From: Anabaena sp. PCC 7108
GTDB taxonomy: Bacteria; Cyanobacteriota; Cyanobacteriia; Cyanobacteriales; Nostocaceae
Assembly (NCBI RefSeq): GCF_000332135.1
Contig: NZ_KB235896.1
Location: forward strand, 3,915,727 to 3,979,726
DNA: 64,000 nucleotides
Direction of reading: 5' to 3'
Position numbers and translations under genes: made by a program. The notes under the pieces were generated by a model that was not told where the DNA came from, searched no databases, and saw only the letters and a program-made list of their open reading frames with translations. Below are positions 1 through 8,744 of this stretch, in pieces. Positions within the stretch are counted from its first letter, which is position 1; every line of letters begins with the position of its first letter.

Positions 1-23
1 AATCCAAAATTGAGTAAGTCAGA

Positions 24-1628
24 ATGCCATCTATAAGGAGTTTATCAAGTTCTGTCTCTGCGTCACACAGAGAAGGAGTTTTAATTTTGTTGTCCGCATT
101 TACCGCCTGTCCAGGCTTATTTTACACCACACCCGCTCAAGATGGGATATTGTCTCGCATCAGAATACCAGGCGGAGATATTAACAGTGAACAGTGTCTA
201 TTGATGGCAAACATAGCCGATAATTATGGTGGTGGCTATGTAGATGTAACAAATCGAGCCAATTTGCAAATCCGAGAAATCAAAACCGGGATAAATATTG
301 AAGTTCTCCAGCATTTACAGCAATTGGGTTTAGGTTCTGCCAATCCCAATGTAGACCATATTCGCAACATTATGACCAGCCCCACTGCGGGTATTGATTC
401 TCAGGAATTAATCGATACTCGTCCCTTAGTCAAAGCTTGGGATAATTATATTACAGAACATCCTCATTTAGGCGGACTATCTGCTAAATTTAGCGTTTGC
501 TTTGATGGTGGTGGTAAAGTTTCCGTATTGAATCAGCTGAACGATATCACCTTTGCGGCTGTGTTGGTTGAAGGTAATGTTTACTTCCGTCTTTATTTGA
601 CTATTGGTGAAAAAGGAGAACCAGCTAGAGATATAGGAATTTTATTAAAACCAGAGGAATGTTTACCAGTTTTAGCAGCTTTAGCAGATGTTTATTTACA
701 ACATACAGATCATAACAGTCTTCGCAAACCACGTTTGCGGGAAATTATCAATGATTTAGGGATCGAAAATTATTTGCATTTAGCTTTTAAAAGCAAATCC
801 CTTACTTCCCAACCCCTAGTTTGTCATAGCTTTTCCCAATTACCAGCCCAAACAGATATCATAACTGTTCCGGCAGACTCAATTGGTATTCATCCCCAAA
901 AACAAGTAGGATTATTTTATATTGGTGTCGTCTTACCCCTAGGAAGGGTAGAAAGTTTACAAATGAGAGGTTTGGCTGATTTAGCAAAAAAATATGGTAG
1001 TGGTAATATTAGGTTGACATCTTGGCAAAATTTGCTGATTACCGATATTCACGAAAAACAAGTTGTCGAAGTAGAAAGGGAAATTAGCAACTTAGGACTA
1101 AGTTGTTCTCCGGCTAATATTAAAACTGCATTAGTCGCTTGTTCTGGTAAACGAGGTTGTGCTGCTTCGGCAACTGAAACTAAAGACCACGCTTTAACAT
1201 TAGCAAAATATCTCGAGAATTGTATTACCCTAGATTACCCAGTGAATATTCATTTTAGCGGTTGTGCAAAATCTTGCGCCCAACATAATCAAGCTGATAT
1301 TACCTTGCTTGGGGTCAGCATTGAGTCAGAAAAGGAAACTTTAGAAGGATATCAAGTGTATGTCAGTGACGGTAGTTTACAAAAGTTTGGTCATCAACTT
1401 TACGAATATGTGAATTTTAGGGAACTGCCGGCATTAATTGAACAGATGTTAAAAACGTATAAAATACAACGATTAAATCATCAAGAAAGCTTTGGAGAAT
1501 TTACTAAACGAAATCATGCTCTACTAGATTATCCACCCTTATCTGATCTGATTGAAAAGACACGGAGAGCCACACAGGAAGTAGTTCCGCAACTATCCGC
1601 AGCAATTGGGTCGGAAACACCATTTTAA
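24..1628 (+). CDS. cobG: Precorrin-3B synthase (CobG), sirohaem/Fe-S oxidoreductase family
   Basis: CobG carries out the oxygen-dependent step from precorrin-3A to precorrin-3B in aerobic cobalamin synthesis. The 534-residue product has the duplicated nitrite/sulfite-reductase ferredoxin-like half-domains and, in the C-terminal half, the cysteine pattern expected for a 4Fe-4S cluster: a CSGKRGC segment near residue 372 and a SGCAKSC segment near residue 411. The ATG at 24 is the only good start visible. It is followed by cobH, cobI and cobJ on the same strand, which strongly favours CobG over assimilatory nitrite or sulfite reductase. What lies before the gene is outside the window. Confidence 0.9.
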   Translation: MPSIRSLSSSVSASHREGVLILLSAFTACPGLFYTTPAQDGILSRIRIPGGDINSEQCLLMANIADNYGGGYVDVTNRANLQIREIKTGINIEVLQHLQQLGLGSANPNVDHIRNIMTSPTAGIDSQELIDTRPLVKAWDNYITEHPHLGGLSAKFSVCFDGGGKVSVLNQLNDITFAAVLVEGNVYFRLYLTIGEKGEPARDIGILLKPEECLPVLAALADVYLQHTDHNSLRKPRLREIINDLGIENYLHLAFKSKSLTSQPLVCHSFSQLPAQTDIITVPADSIGIHPQKQVGLFYIGVVLPLGRVESLQMRGLADLAKKYGSGNIRLTSWQNLLITDIHEKQVVEVEREISNLGLSCSPANIKTALVACSGKRGCAASATETKDHALTLAKYLENCITLDYPVNIHFSGCAKSCAQHNQADITLLGVSIESEKETLEGYQVYVSDGSLQKFGHQLYEYVNFRELPALIEQMLKTYKIQRLNHQESFGEFTKRNHALLDYPPLSDLIEKTRRATQEVVPQLSAAIGSETPF

Positions 1629-1708
1629 AGGTTTCTCACATTCCCTGTTCCTTCTTCAACTGCGGTTAACAATCCCAAACCAAAATCTAACATATAAAAT
1701 CTAAGAAA

Positions 1709-2335
1709 ATGTCAAACTATATACGTGATGCAGATGAAATATACCGTAGTTCCTTTGCTATTATCCGGGCTGAAGCAAATTTAGACATTCTTCCAGAAGA
1801 TGTAGCAAAAGTTGCAGTACGTTTGATTCATGCCTGTGGAATGACGGATATTGTCAATGACTTGGGATATTCAGAAACTGCTGTGGAATCAGGTAGAAAA
1901 GCCTTAGCAGCCGGCGCACCGATTTTGTGTGATTGCCGTATGGTAGCCGAAGGTGTCACCAGAAAAAGATTACCTGTCAACAATAACGTTATTTGTACTC
2001 TCAACGACCCAGAAGTACCACAAATAGCGAAAAGGTTGAGAAATACGCGGTCAGCAGCAGCTTTAGAATTATGGCGTTTCCATCTAGACGGGGCAATAGT
2101 AGCTATTGGCAATGCACCCACAGCCCTATTTAGATTGTTAGAAATGCTAGATACTGGTGTTCCCCGTCCAGCATTAATTTTAGGATTTCCCGTTGGGTTT
2201 GTGGGTGCAGCCGAATCAAAAGCAGCATTGGCAGCGGATAGCCGCAACGTACCATTCTTAACTTTACATGGAAGACGGGGCGGAAGTGCGATCGCAGCAG
2301 CTGCCATTAACGCCTTAGCCACAGAGGAAGAATAA
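1709..2335 (+). CDS. cobH: Precorrin-8X methylmutase (CobH/CbiC)
   Basis: This enzyme moves the C11 methyl group to C12, turning precorrin-8X into hydrogenobyrinate (or its cobalt form). The 208-residue protein has the usual family length and contains the conserved RLIHACGM segment, whose histidine (H41) is the expected proton-transfer residue. The glycine-rich C-terminal part (GFPVGFVGAAESK, GRRGGSAIAAAA) is typical of CobH/CbiC. It lies 80 bp after cobG, and its stop is 2 bp before the cobI start codon, so cobH and cobI are almost certainly co-transcribed and translationally coupled. Confidence 0.95.
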   Translation: MSNYIRDADEIYRSSFAIIRAEANLDILPEDVAKVAVRLIHACGMTDIVNDLGYSETAVESGRKALAAGAPILCDCRMVAEGVTRKRLPVNNNVICTLNDPEVPQIAKRLRNTRSAAALELWRFHLDGAIVAIGNAPTALFRLLEMLDTGVPRPALILGFPVGFVGAAESKAALAADSRNVPFLTLHGRRGGSAIAAAAINALATEEE

Positions 2336-2337
2336 TC

Positions 2338-3042
2338 ATGAACACAGGAGGTCGTCTGTATGGAATTGGTGTAGGGCCTGGAGATCCAGAACTATTGACC
2401 CTCAAAGCATTGCGGCTATTACAATCTGCCCCCGTCATAGCTTATCAATCAGCCACAGACCGGGAAAGTATTGCCCGCAAAATAGTGTCGCAATATTTAC
2501 CCGGTAATCAAATCGAGGTTTTGTATCATCTCCCCCGTGCCTTAGAACCCGACAAAGCCAAATCCATCTACGACCAAGAAGTTGAACCGATTGCCGACCA
2601 TCTAGCCTCTGGTCGGGATGTGGTTGTTTTATGTGAAGGAGATCCGTTTTTTTACGGTTCCTTCATGTATATTTTCACGCGTTTATCTGATAAATACCAA
2701 ACGGAAGTTGTCCCTGGTATTTCTTCACTCATGGCCTGTCCAGTCTCCCTGGGCGTACCATTCACCTACTACAACGATATTCTCACAGTTCTACCTGCCA
2801 CACTGCCCACAGAAATGCTAATTACACATCTATTAGCAACAGACGCAGCTGCAATCATGAAACTGGGTCGCCATTTTACCAAAGTCCGCGATGTTCTCCA
2901 TCAATTAGGAATAGCATCACGGGCAAAATATATTGAACGGGCAACAACGACACAACAGCGAATTTTACCACTCGATGAAGTGAATCCCGAAGAAGTTCCA
3001 TATTTTTCGATGATTGTCATCCCGACAAAACAGAAACTCTAA
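2338..3042 (+). CDS. cobI: Precorrin-2 C20-methyltransferase (CobI/CbiL)
   Basis: CobI methylates precorrin-2 at C20 using S-adenosylmethionine. The 234-residue product is a single tetrapyrrole-methylase domain: it opens with the family signature GIGVGPGDPELLTLKA (residues 10-25), has the VVLCEGDPFFYGSF segment of the SAM pocket around residue 100, and the PGISS motif after it. The coding sequence follows cobH by 2 bp. The cobJ start is 258 bp downstream, and most of that gap is an inverted-repeat element, so the operon may have been stretched by an insertion. Confidence 0.95.
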   Translation: MNTGGRLYGIGVGPGDPELLTLKALRLLQSAPVIAYQSATDRESIARKIVSQYLPGNQIEVLYHLPRALEPDKAKSIYDQEVEPIADHLASGRDVVVLCEGDPFFYGSFMYIFTRLSDKYQTEVVPGISSLMACPVSLGVPFTYYNDILTVLPATLPTEMLITHLLATDAAAIMKLGRHFTKVRDVLHQLGIASRAKYIERATTTQQRILPLDEVNPEEVPYFSMIVIPTKQKL

Positions 3043-3054
3043 GATGTCATACAT

Positions 3055-3204
3055 CTAGTAGTCTATCAAAACCTAATTGACGGGTAAATAAATGTTTCCT
3101 TCTTCCCTCTCTTCTTCCTTTGCTTCTTCCTTCGCGCTCTTTGCGTCTTCGCGGTTGATTACTCTATCCCTCTATCCATCAAAATGTATTTGACAGACTA
3201 CTAG
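3055..3204. mobile_element. MITE-like element with 16-bp terminal inverted repeats
   Basis: CTAGTAGTCTATCAAA at 3055-3070 is matched in inverted orientation by TTTGACAGACTACTAG at 3189-3204 (15 of 16 positions). The roughly 150-bp interior is a polypyrimidine-rich stretch (repeated CTTCTTCC, then CGCTCTTTGCGTCTTCGCGG) with no reading frame. Size, ends and absence of coding capacity fit a miniature inverted-repeat element. It sits inside the cob cluster between cobI and cobJ. I do not know the parent transposon. Confidence 0.6.
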
Positions 3205-3300
3205 TTTACACATTAAAAGCGCAGGGGGAAGAGGATTGGATGTTTTTACCAAAACACAACAATATGCAAGTTAAATGTCGAATAGCTTAAAATCTAAAAT

Positions 3301-4728
3301 ATGAACACAAGGGTTGCAGCTGCCGTTATTATATTGAGTCAAAATAGTGTAGCAGTAGGACGGCAAATTACCAGTATTTTACCAGGGGCGAAATTATACG
3401 GTTTAGCAAATCGCACCTCAGATGTTGATGTTAGTTTTACGAATTTTGGCGAAACATTGCGAGAGTTATTCTCTACCGGCACACCATTAATTGGTATTTG
3501 TGCAGCTGGTATTCTCATCAGAACTTTAGCACCTCTAATTACAGATAAAAGTCAAGAACCTCCTGTATTAGCTGTAGCTGAAGATGGTAGCGCAGTTGTC
3601 CCGCTTTTAGGTGGACTAAGTGGAGTCAATGATTTAGCCCGTCAAATTGCGGAAGTGCTAAATGTCAAACCAGCAATTACGACCACAGGTGATTTGCGTT
3701 TTCGCACAGCATTGTTATCTCCTCCTCCTGGATATCATTTAGCTAACCCAGAAGATGGAAAAAAATTTATTGCAGATTTATTAGCAGGGGCAAAAGTTAA
3801 ATTAGAAGGAACAGCCCCTTGGTTGAGTGAGAGTCAATTACCAATAGACCCCAATGGAGAGTTAACAATTCAGATTACTGAAAATTTGGGAACTCCTCAA
3901 CCTAACTGTTTAGTTTATCATCCCGCTACAGTTGCGATCGCCACCGATTCCGAAACCAACGGAAACAAACAAGGAAAATTAGCCATAATTGGCACTGGTC
4001 CTGGTGCATCAAAATGGATGTCTCCTCAAGTCAAAGAAATCCTCAATGCTGCCACGGATTTAGTTGGTTATAAAACTTATATCAATTTAATCGGTTCTCT
4101 GGCTGATGGTAAACACATTCATGAGTCCGACAACCGAGAAGAAGAAGCAAGGGCAAAAATGGCGCTAGACTTAGCCGCCCAGGGAAAATATGTAGCAGTG
4201 GTTTCATCAGGCGACCCCGGTATCTATGCAATGGCAGCCGCAGTATTTGAAGTTTTAGACCACTATAACAAACCAGAATGGCAAAACATCGAAATCCAAG
4301 TCGCTCCTGGAATATCCGCCATGCAAGCCACAGCAGCCACCATTGGCGCACCATTAGGACATGACTTCTGTGCGATTTCCCTATCTGACATTTTAAAACC
4401 TTGGGCAATTATCACCCAACGCATTACCGCAGCTGCCCAAGCTGATTTTGTCATTGCCTTTTATAATCCGGTTTCTAAAGAACGTACTTGGCAATTAGCA
4501 GAAGCTAAAAATATCTTGCTAAAGTACAGAAAGCCAGATACTCCAGTAGTATTAGGGCGGAATCTTGGCAGACCCGGAGAAGCAGTCAAAGTTATCACCC
4601 TTGACCAGTTAGAACCAGCTTCAGCCGATATGCGAACTTTGATTCTCATTGGTTCCTCTCAAACTCGCCAGATTCAACGCAGTGATGATAAAGTATGGGT
4701 TTATACGCCACGCCGTTATAAACCCTAA
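3301..4728 (+). CDS. cobJ: CbiG-like domain fused to precorrin-3B C17-methyltransferase (CobJ/CbiH)
   Basis: The C-terminal half (from about residue 225, IIGTGPGASKWMSPQV) is a tetrapyrrole methylase of the CobJ/CbiH type that methylates C17 during ring contraction. The motifs VVSSGDPGIYAMA and APGISAMQATAA are present, and the C-terminus ends in a YTPRRY segment usual for CobJ. The N-terminal ~200 residues resemble CbiG, the ring-opening hydrolase of the anaerobic pathway. Where CbiG normally has LLGGHxGxN this protein reads LLGGLSGVN (around residue 105), so the CbiG part may not be catalytic. CbiG-CobJ fusions are known in cyanobacteria. It is preceded by the inverted-repeat element at 3055-3204. 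Confidence 0.9.
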   Translation: MNTRVAAAVIILSQNSVAVGRQITSILPGAKLYGLANRTSDVDVSFTNFGETLRELFSTGTPLIGICAAGILIRTLAPLITDKSQEPPVLAVAEDGSAVVPLLGGLSGVNDLARQIAEVLNVKPAITTTGDLRFRTALLSPPPGYHLANPEDGKKFIADLLAGAKVKLEGTAPWLSESQLPIDPNGELTIQITENLGTPQPNCLVYHPATVAIATDSETNGNKQGKLAIIGTGPGASKWMSPQVKEILNAATDLVGYKTYINLIGSLADGKHIHESDNREEEARAKMALDLAAQGKYVAVVSSGDPGIYAMAAAVFEVLDHYNKPEWQNIEIQVAPGISAMQATAATIGAPLGHDFCAISLSDILKPWAIITQRITAAAQADFVIAFYNPVSKERTWQLAEAKNILLKYRKPDTPVVLGRNLGRPGEAVKVITLDQLEPASADMRTLILIGSSQTRQIQRSDDKVWVYTPRRYKP

Positions 4729-5183
4729 TCAGCAATTCAAAGTTATCAGAAGATTGGCTGAAAACCCTTATCGATAAATATAATTTCTTTTATGAAGCTT
4801 GAGTTTGAATATTAGAAATTTTGCTCAAAAAGATATAATTCAAGTGATTATGTCTTGTTAATTGATTTCAAAGGCTTGATTTTTTAGTTCTAATCATCAA
4901 CAATAAAAACAGCATCTTCCATGCATGATTGTAGCCAAAAAAGTAAAAAAAGCCCTTATCAATGTCCGCTAACGCGGGCATTTTTTTATAGACAGTTATG
5001 TTTTCATGAAGTGAGGATGCAAAAATAAAAAGACATAACTAATATAGAGTTATGTCCGAAAATTTTATTCAGCAAGCCCTAGATATGGATAGATAAATCC
5101 ATTTTTTTGGGAAAAAATACAGTTAAGAGTAGAGGCAAAGAGGCAGGTAATTACTAATTTTCTTCGCCCATGTCTCTAGAGAA
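4729..5183. other. Intergenic region between cobJ and the pentapeptide gene
   Basis: AT-rich spacer between convergent genes. Apart from the hairpin terminator at 4963-4987 I see no reading frame or RNA gene in it. Confidence 0.5.
4963..4987 (+). terminator. Rho-independent terminator
   Basis: TGTCCGC (4963-4969), a TAAC loop and GCGGGCA (4974-4980) form a seven-pair stem with one G-T pair, followed directly by seven T residues. It lies about 235 bp after cobJ and is in the correct orientation to end the cob transcript. Confidence 0.7.
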
Positions 5184-5732
5184 TTAGCAAGTCCCAGCCC
5201 AAGTTATCCATTGATGAGATAAACCGATATGCAAAATTTCGCCGGTCATCTCTAGTTCAGTGATAATTGCTCCTGCTAAATCTGTATTATTGAATTCTGA
5301 TTCATTGATATTGCTACCAATTAAATTGGCTTTGTTGAGATTAGCACCATTTAAAACAGCACCACTCATTTCTACTTCGCTGAGGTTTGCACCTAGTAAG
5401 TTTGCTAACATTAAATTTGCACCACGCAAATCTGCACGACTTAGGTTACTTTCTTTGAGGTTAGCTTTCATTAAATCAGCCCCAATTAAGTTGACTTCAC
5501 TCAAATTGGTATATTGCAAATTTGCGCTATTTAAGTCAGCATTCGTCAAATTTGCTCTGGTTAAGTTACATCCACTCAAGTTAGCTTGACTTAAGTCAGC
5601 ACCACTCAAATCAGCTTCAGTTAAATTAACCCCACTCAAGTTAGCCTGATTTAAATTTGCCTGATGTAGAGTTATGCCTTGAAAATCTCGCTCTCCTGAT
5701 TTATATTGACTCAGGAGTTTTTTAGTATCCAT
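5184..5732 (-). CDS. Pentapeptide-repeat protein
   Basis: The 182-residue protein is built almost wholly of A(N/D)LxX pentapeptides from about residue 22 to 165 (for example ANLNQANLSGVNLTEADL), which should fold as a right-handed quadrilateral beta helix. There is no signal peptide or membrane segment, so it is probably cytoplasmic. A GAGGTG ribosome binding site precedes the ATG at 5732. Cyanobacteria have many such proteins and few have a known role. Nothing here shows a fused enzymatic domain. It is transcribed convergently with cobJ and divergently from the next gene. Confidence 0.9.
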   Translation of the reverse strand: MDTKKLLSQYKSGERDFQGITLHQANLNQANLSGVNLTEADLSGADLSQANLSGCNLTRANLTNADLNSANLQYTNLSEVNLIGADLMKANLKESNLSRADLRGANLMLANLLGANLSEVEMSGAVLNGANLNKANLIGSNINESEFNNTDLAGAIITELEMTGEILHIGLSHQWITWAGTC

Positions 5733-6002
5733 ATTTCACCTCGTTATACCTATAGGTGAGTTAGATACTCCTCAAACCACACCAAAGACTATTTGGTAGT
5801 TCTATTGTGCTAAAGATTTTGGTATTTTGAACTTTTCCTTAATGGAAAGATATTTAACTTAATGGTAATGATTTTATCGTTTTCCTTATATATAAGCTAA
5901 TATGAGTCTGCTTACTCCTATGCTTTGTTAAGGAAAATAAAGGTTAGAATCTATCAAGATAATGAGCAAATGCCGATAAAAACCTAAATTAACAACGTTA
6001 TC

Positions 6003-6566
6003 ATGACTGCTGATTTGACATCTACCATTACGCCTGATTTTCTCAAAATTCTCTCCCAAACTGCGGCTGCGTATCGACAAGGGAACAAACCTCCGACGGC
6101 TGAGGTAGTAGTTAATGCTTTGCTGCAAGCAGAAAAATTTGGTAAACAACAACGGCTTAATTATCCCTTTTCATCTCTAATTGGTAAATGGCGGCTGTGC
6201 TTTGCTACTGGTACGAAAAAAGTCAGACAGCGCGGAGGGATTGTTTTAGGTAAGGGTTTTTATGTACCTAAATTGGCGAAAATTTATATTTCTTTTAATG
6301 CCACTACGGAAGATGCTTTAGTTAGAGGCGAAATTGCTAATCAGGTACAATTAGGCTCGATATTATTAAAGTTGACAGGACCTGCACAATATTTAGGTAA
6401 AAAAAATCTATTAGCTTTTGACTTTACCCAAATGCAGATTAGTGTATTCAATCGTGTTATGTACAATCAGCCAATTCGTTCTGGTAAAGTCCAATCTGAG
6501 GATTTTTATAACCAACCTATAGCTAAATTACCCTTTTTTGCCTTCTTCTTGGTAACAGGTCAGTAA
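6003..6566 (+). pseudogene. PAP/fibrillin-like gene, 5' part, interrupted by an IscB element
   Basis: The 187-residue frame has the look of the plastid-lipid-associated protein (fibrillin) family: an N-terminal helical segment, then LIGKWRLCFATG (residues 54-65), comparable to the GKWxLxYTT strand of fibrillins, and beta-strand-rich sequence after it. It ends abruptly at FFLVTGQ where the IscB element begins. The missing C-terminal strand (FIAARGRGGGLAIW) is found in an open frame just beyond the element at 8149-8219. I infer a native protein of about 205-210 residues that was split by the insertion. Fibrillins are linked to thylakoid or carotenoid-lipid association. Whether the truncated protein is still made is unknown. 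Confidence 0.75.
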
Positions 6567-6790
6567 CTCAGCCCTAAAGGGACTGAGCTTGTAAGACATT
6601 ACAAGCTGTACTGACCAGTCTAAGTCTTAACTGACTACGTTTTTTGAGTCACGACACCCTGGAATGCGAAGCCAGTTCCCTGCTCTGTCATTTGCAATTA
6701 AAGAGTTTTAAAGTCACTGAAACAGTGTTGCAAATCTAAAAAGCTCTTAAAACATTGACGAGGCTAACATTACCCGCAAGGAGGGACTTT
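6567..6790 (+). ncRNA. Candidate omega RNA (HEARO RNA) of IscB
   Basis: About 220 nt of non-coding sequence lies between the element's left hairpin and the iscB start. It contains many self-complementary segments: CTCAG/CTGAG at 6567-6587, CTTGTAA/TTACAAG following it, and AAGAGTTTTAA (6711-6721) facing CTCTTAAAAC further down. Position and size match the omega (HEARO) RNA found immediately upstream of iscB genes. In such RNAs the guide lies 5' of the scaffold, so the guide would derive from the last bases of the interrupted gene, just upstream of 6567. I have not folded it against the family model. Confidence 0.75.
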
Positions 6791-8074
6791 ATGTCCAAAG
6801 TATTTGTAATTAACACCGACAAACAACCATTAAATCCAATTCATTCAGCCCAAGCTAGACAACTATTAAGAAATGGTAAAGCAGCAGTTTTTAGACGTTT
6901 TCCTTTCACAATTATCTTAAAAGAATCTCGCCCAGATTTTTCGGTATCACCTCTAAGATTAAAGATTGATCCAGGGGCAAAGCATACAGGAATAGCGTTA
7001 ATCAACGATACTACTGGTGAGGTTGTATTCGCTGCTGAATTAAAACATAGAGGTTTTGCAATTCGAGATGCTTTAACTTCTAGAAGACAATTAAGACGTT
7101 TTAGACGTACTAGAAAAACTCGTTACAGACAACCAAGATTTTTGAATAGAACACGCTCTTTAGGCTGGTTAACACCGAGCTTGCAGAGTCGGATTGAGAA
7201 TATCAAAACTTGGGTTAAGAAGCTAAGTAGAATTGTCCATTTTGTTGCTATCAGTCAGGAACTTGTACGTTTTGATATGCAATTAATGGCTAATCCTGAT
7301 ATTCAAGGTAGGGAATATCAACAAGGAACTTTGGCTGGTTATGAAACCAGAGAATACTTACTAGACAAGTGGGATAGACAATGTGCTTACTGTGGAGTGA
7401 AAGACGTTCCTTTTCAAGTAGAGCATATTCATCCACGAGCCAAGGGTGGTAGTGATTCAATTACAAATCTCACTTTAAGTTGTGAAAAATGTAACACCAA
7501 AAAAGGAACGAAAGATATTAAAGATTTCCTCAAAAAAGACCCATCAAAATTGGAAAAAATATTGAAACAAGCTAAAAGATCACTGGCTGATGCAGCCGCA
7601 GTAAACACAACTCGGTTTGTATTACTATTCGTTTTGAAAGCGACTGGATTACCTGTAGAAACAGGTTCAGGAGGTTTAACTAAATTCAATCGTAGTCAAC
7701 AGAAACTAGAGAAAACGCACTGGATTGACGCGGCTTGTGTTGGTCAATCAACTCCAATTCTCAATATCAAAGGTGTTAAACCATTGCTAATTACAGCTAA
7801 CGGTCACGGCACTAGACAATCTTGCAGAACTGACAAGCATGGATTCCCAAATCGTTATTGTTCTAGAACTAAATTTCATTTTGGTTTTCAAACAGGAGAC
7901 ATCGTTAAATCAGTTGTCAAAACTGGTAAAAAAGTTGGTGAATATATTGGAAGAATAGCAACCCGTGCTACTGGAAGTTTCAATATTTCAACTAGAAATG
8001 GACTACTCCAAGGAATTAGTTATAAAACCTGTAAAACTATCCACAAAAAAGATGGTTATAGCTACTCAAATTAA
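6791..8074 (+). CDS. iscB: IscB, RNA-guided RuvC-HNH nuclease (Cas9 ancestor family)
   Basis: The start is the ATG at 6791, which gives the conserved N-terminus MSKVFVINTDKQPL and follows an AAGGAGG ribosome binding site. In order the 427-residue protein shows: the N-terminal PLMP-type domain (NTDKQPLNPIHSAQAR), RuvC-I (LRLKIDPGAKHTGIAL, with D60), an arginine-rich bridge helix (RRQLRRFRRTRKTR), RuvC-II (VAISQELVRFD), an HNH domain with CAYCG, VEHIHPRAKGGSD and CEKCN, then RuvC-III (HWIDAACVG) and a basic C-terminal domain. All catalytic residues I expect are present, so it may be an active nuclease acting with the upstream omega RNA. The last 15 residues are Lys/Tyr rich. No transposase accompanies it. 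Confidence 0.93.
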   Translation: MSKVFVINTDKQPLNPIHSAQARQLLRNGKAAVFRRFPFTIILKESRPDFSVSPLRLKIDPGAKHTGIALINDTTGEVVFAAELKHRGFAIRDALTSRRQLRRFRRTRKTRYRQPRFLNRTRSLGWLTPSLQSRIENIKTWVKKLSRIVHFVAISQELVRFDMQLMANPDIQGREYQQGTLAGYETREYLLDKWDRQCAYCGVKDVPFQVEHIHPRAKGGSDSITNLTLSCEKCNTKKGTKDIKDFLKKDPSKLEKILKQAKRSLADAAAVNTTRFVLLFVLKATGLPVETGSGGLTKFNRSQQKLEKTHWIDAACVGQSTPILNIKGVKPLLITANGHGTRQSCRTDKHGFPNRYCSRTKFHFGFQTGDIVKSVVKTGKKVGEYIGRIATRATGSFNISTRNGLLQGISYKTCKTIHKKDGYSYSN

Positions 8075-8084
8075 AAGATTAAAT

Positions 8085-8134
8085 GCGGTTAAAACCGCTC
8101 GTGCCGCTTCCCTCTCAGCACTGAAGTGTCTGAG
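8085..8134 (+). repeat. Right-end structures of the IscB element
   Basis: A perfect 14-bp inverted repeat GCGGTTAAAACCGC (8085-8098) follows iscB. After 15 bp comes the CTCAG...CTGAG hairpin (8114-8134). The same pair of structures with the same 15-bp spacing recurs inverted at 13377-13428, which shows they are element ends rather than chance palindromes. Confidence 0.8.
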
Positions 8135-8148
8135 TTTCTCACTTACCG

Positions 8149-8219
8149 CGAGGTCTTATGATTTCATTGCAGCGCGTGGACGTGGTGGAGGTTTGGCAAT
8201 CTGGGTTAAAGAGATTTGA
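8149..8219 (+). pseudogene. PAP/fibrillin-like gene, detached 3' part
   Basis: Beyond the IscB element an open frame reads RSYDFIAARGRGGGLAIWV and stops at 8217-8219. This matches the C-terminal strand of fibrillin-like proteins, where an SRGxxGxxxVL pattern is usual, and it has no start codon of its own. It is in the right phase to continue the frame at 6003-6566 if the element is removed between about 6558 or 6561 and 8148. I infer it is the severed end of that gene. Confidence 0.7.
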
Positions 8220-8744
8220 ATAGGGTGACGTACTCCACACACTCCCTTATGCCTTACGGCACGCTACGCGAACAGGTGAGTGTGGGCAACGAGCGCGACT
8301 CTTCTATGAAGACGTTGACTGAGCTTTAAGACCGTGCGCCCCACGGTTCTTTGGTTGAGCCAAACAATTAGCTTTTATTTTAATAGGCTGCTTTTGAGCA
8401 TTTAATTGGATTACACCTACTGGTTAAAATTATATCAAATATTTGGAAAAAACCAAGAAAGTGTTCATTCCGCACTTCGTGCCGCTTCGCTAACACCGAC
8501 CAACATTGCTGATTTCGCTATGCTCAATTTCGCTCGTTGCTCAATTCGTCACTCACTCACAATTCATCCCACGCTCCTAAGAGTGAGACGTGGGGCAACA
8601 TGGCTGCTTATGCTAAAATACAAACTTAAAAATTGTCGTTGGGGTAAGGCAGGGAGCAGGGGGCTTTCTAGCAGGGGGAAAGAGGGTTTCAGCCCTATTT
8701 ACTTTTCTTCACATACCTTTAATTTTTTCTGTTTACCTACTTAG
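8220..8744. other. Non-coding region with insertion-sequence-like hairpins
   Basis: No convincing gene is present. Two strong hairpins stand out: CCACACACTC...GAGTGTGGG (8235-8286), whose loop holds the GGCACGCTACGCGAA-type repeat common in Nostocales genomes, and CCCACG...CGTGGG (8568-8594), preceded by AATTCATC, a common arrangement at IS200/IS605 right ends. I read the stretch as remnants of old transposable elements next to the IscB insertion. Confidence 0.45.

Larger units (their letters stand above)
6562..8148 (+). mobile_element. IS200/IS605-like element carrying only iscB (no tnpA)
   Basis: The element holds a structured RNA region, one iscB gene and subterminal hairpins at both ends. 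The left hairpin is CTCAG-CCC-TAAA-GGG-A-CTGAG (6567-6587), and the right hairpin is CTCAG-CACT-GA-AGTG-T-CTGAG (8114-8134). No inverted terminal repeats or target duplication are seen, as expected for IS200/IS605 types. The right end was set near 8148 by comparison with a second copy of the same end at 13363-13430. The left end is uncertain by about 10 bp. No TnpA transposase is encoded, so movement would need help in trans. It interrupts a fibrillin-like gene. Confidence 0.8.

Noticed and set aside
6755-6790. Upstream in-frame start for IscB
   Set aside because: It would add twelve residues encoded by the structured RNA region. The ATG at 6791 gives the conserved MSKVFVINTD start and follows AAGGAGG.
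8406-8744. A 112-codon open frame on the plus strand
   Set aside because: Its composition is repeat-like (CGTGCCGCTTCGCTAAC and an IS-type hairpin lie within it), it has no ribosome binding site and no protein-like hydrophobicity pattern.
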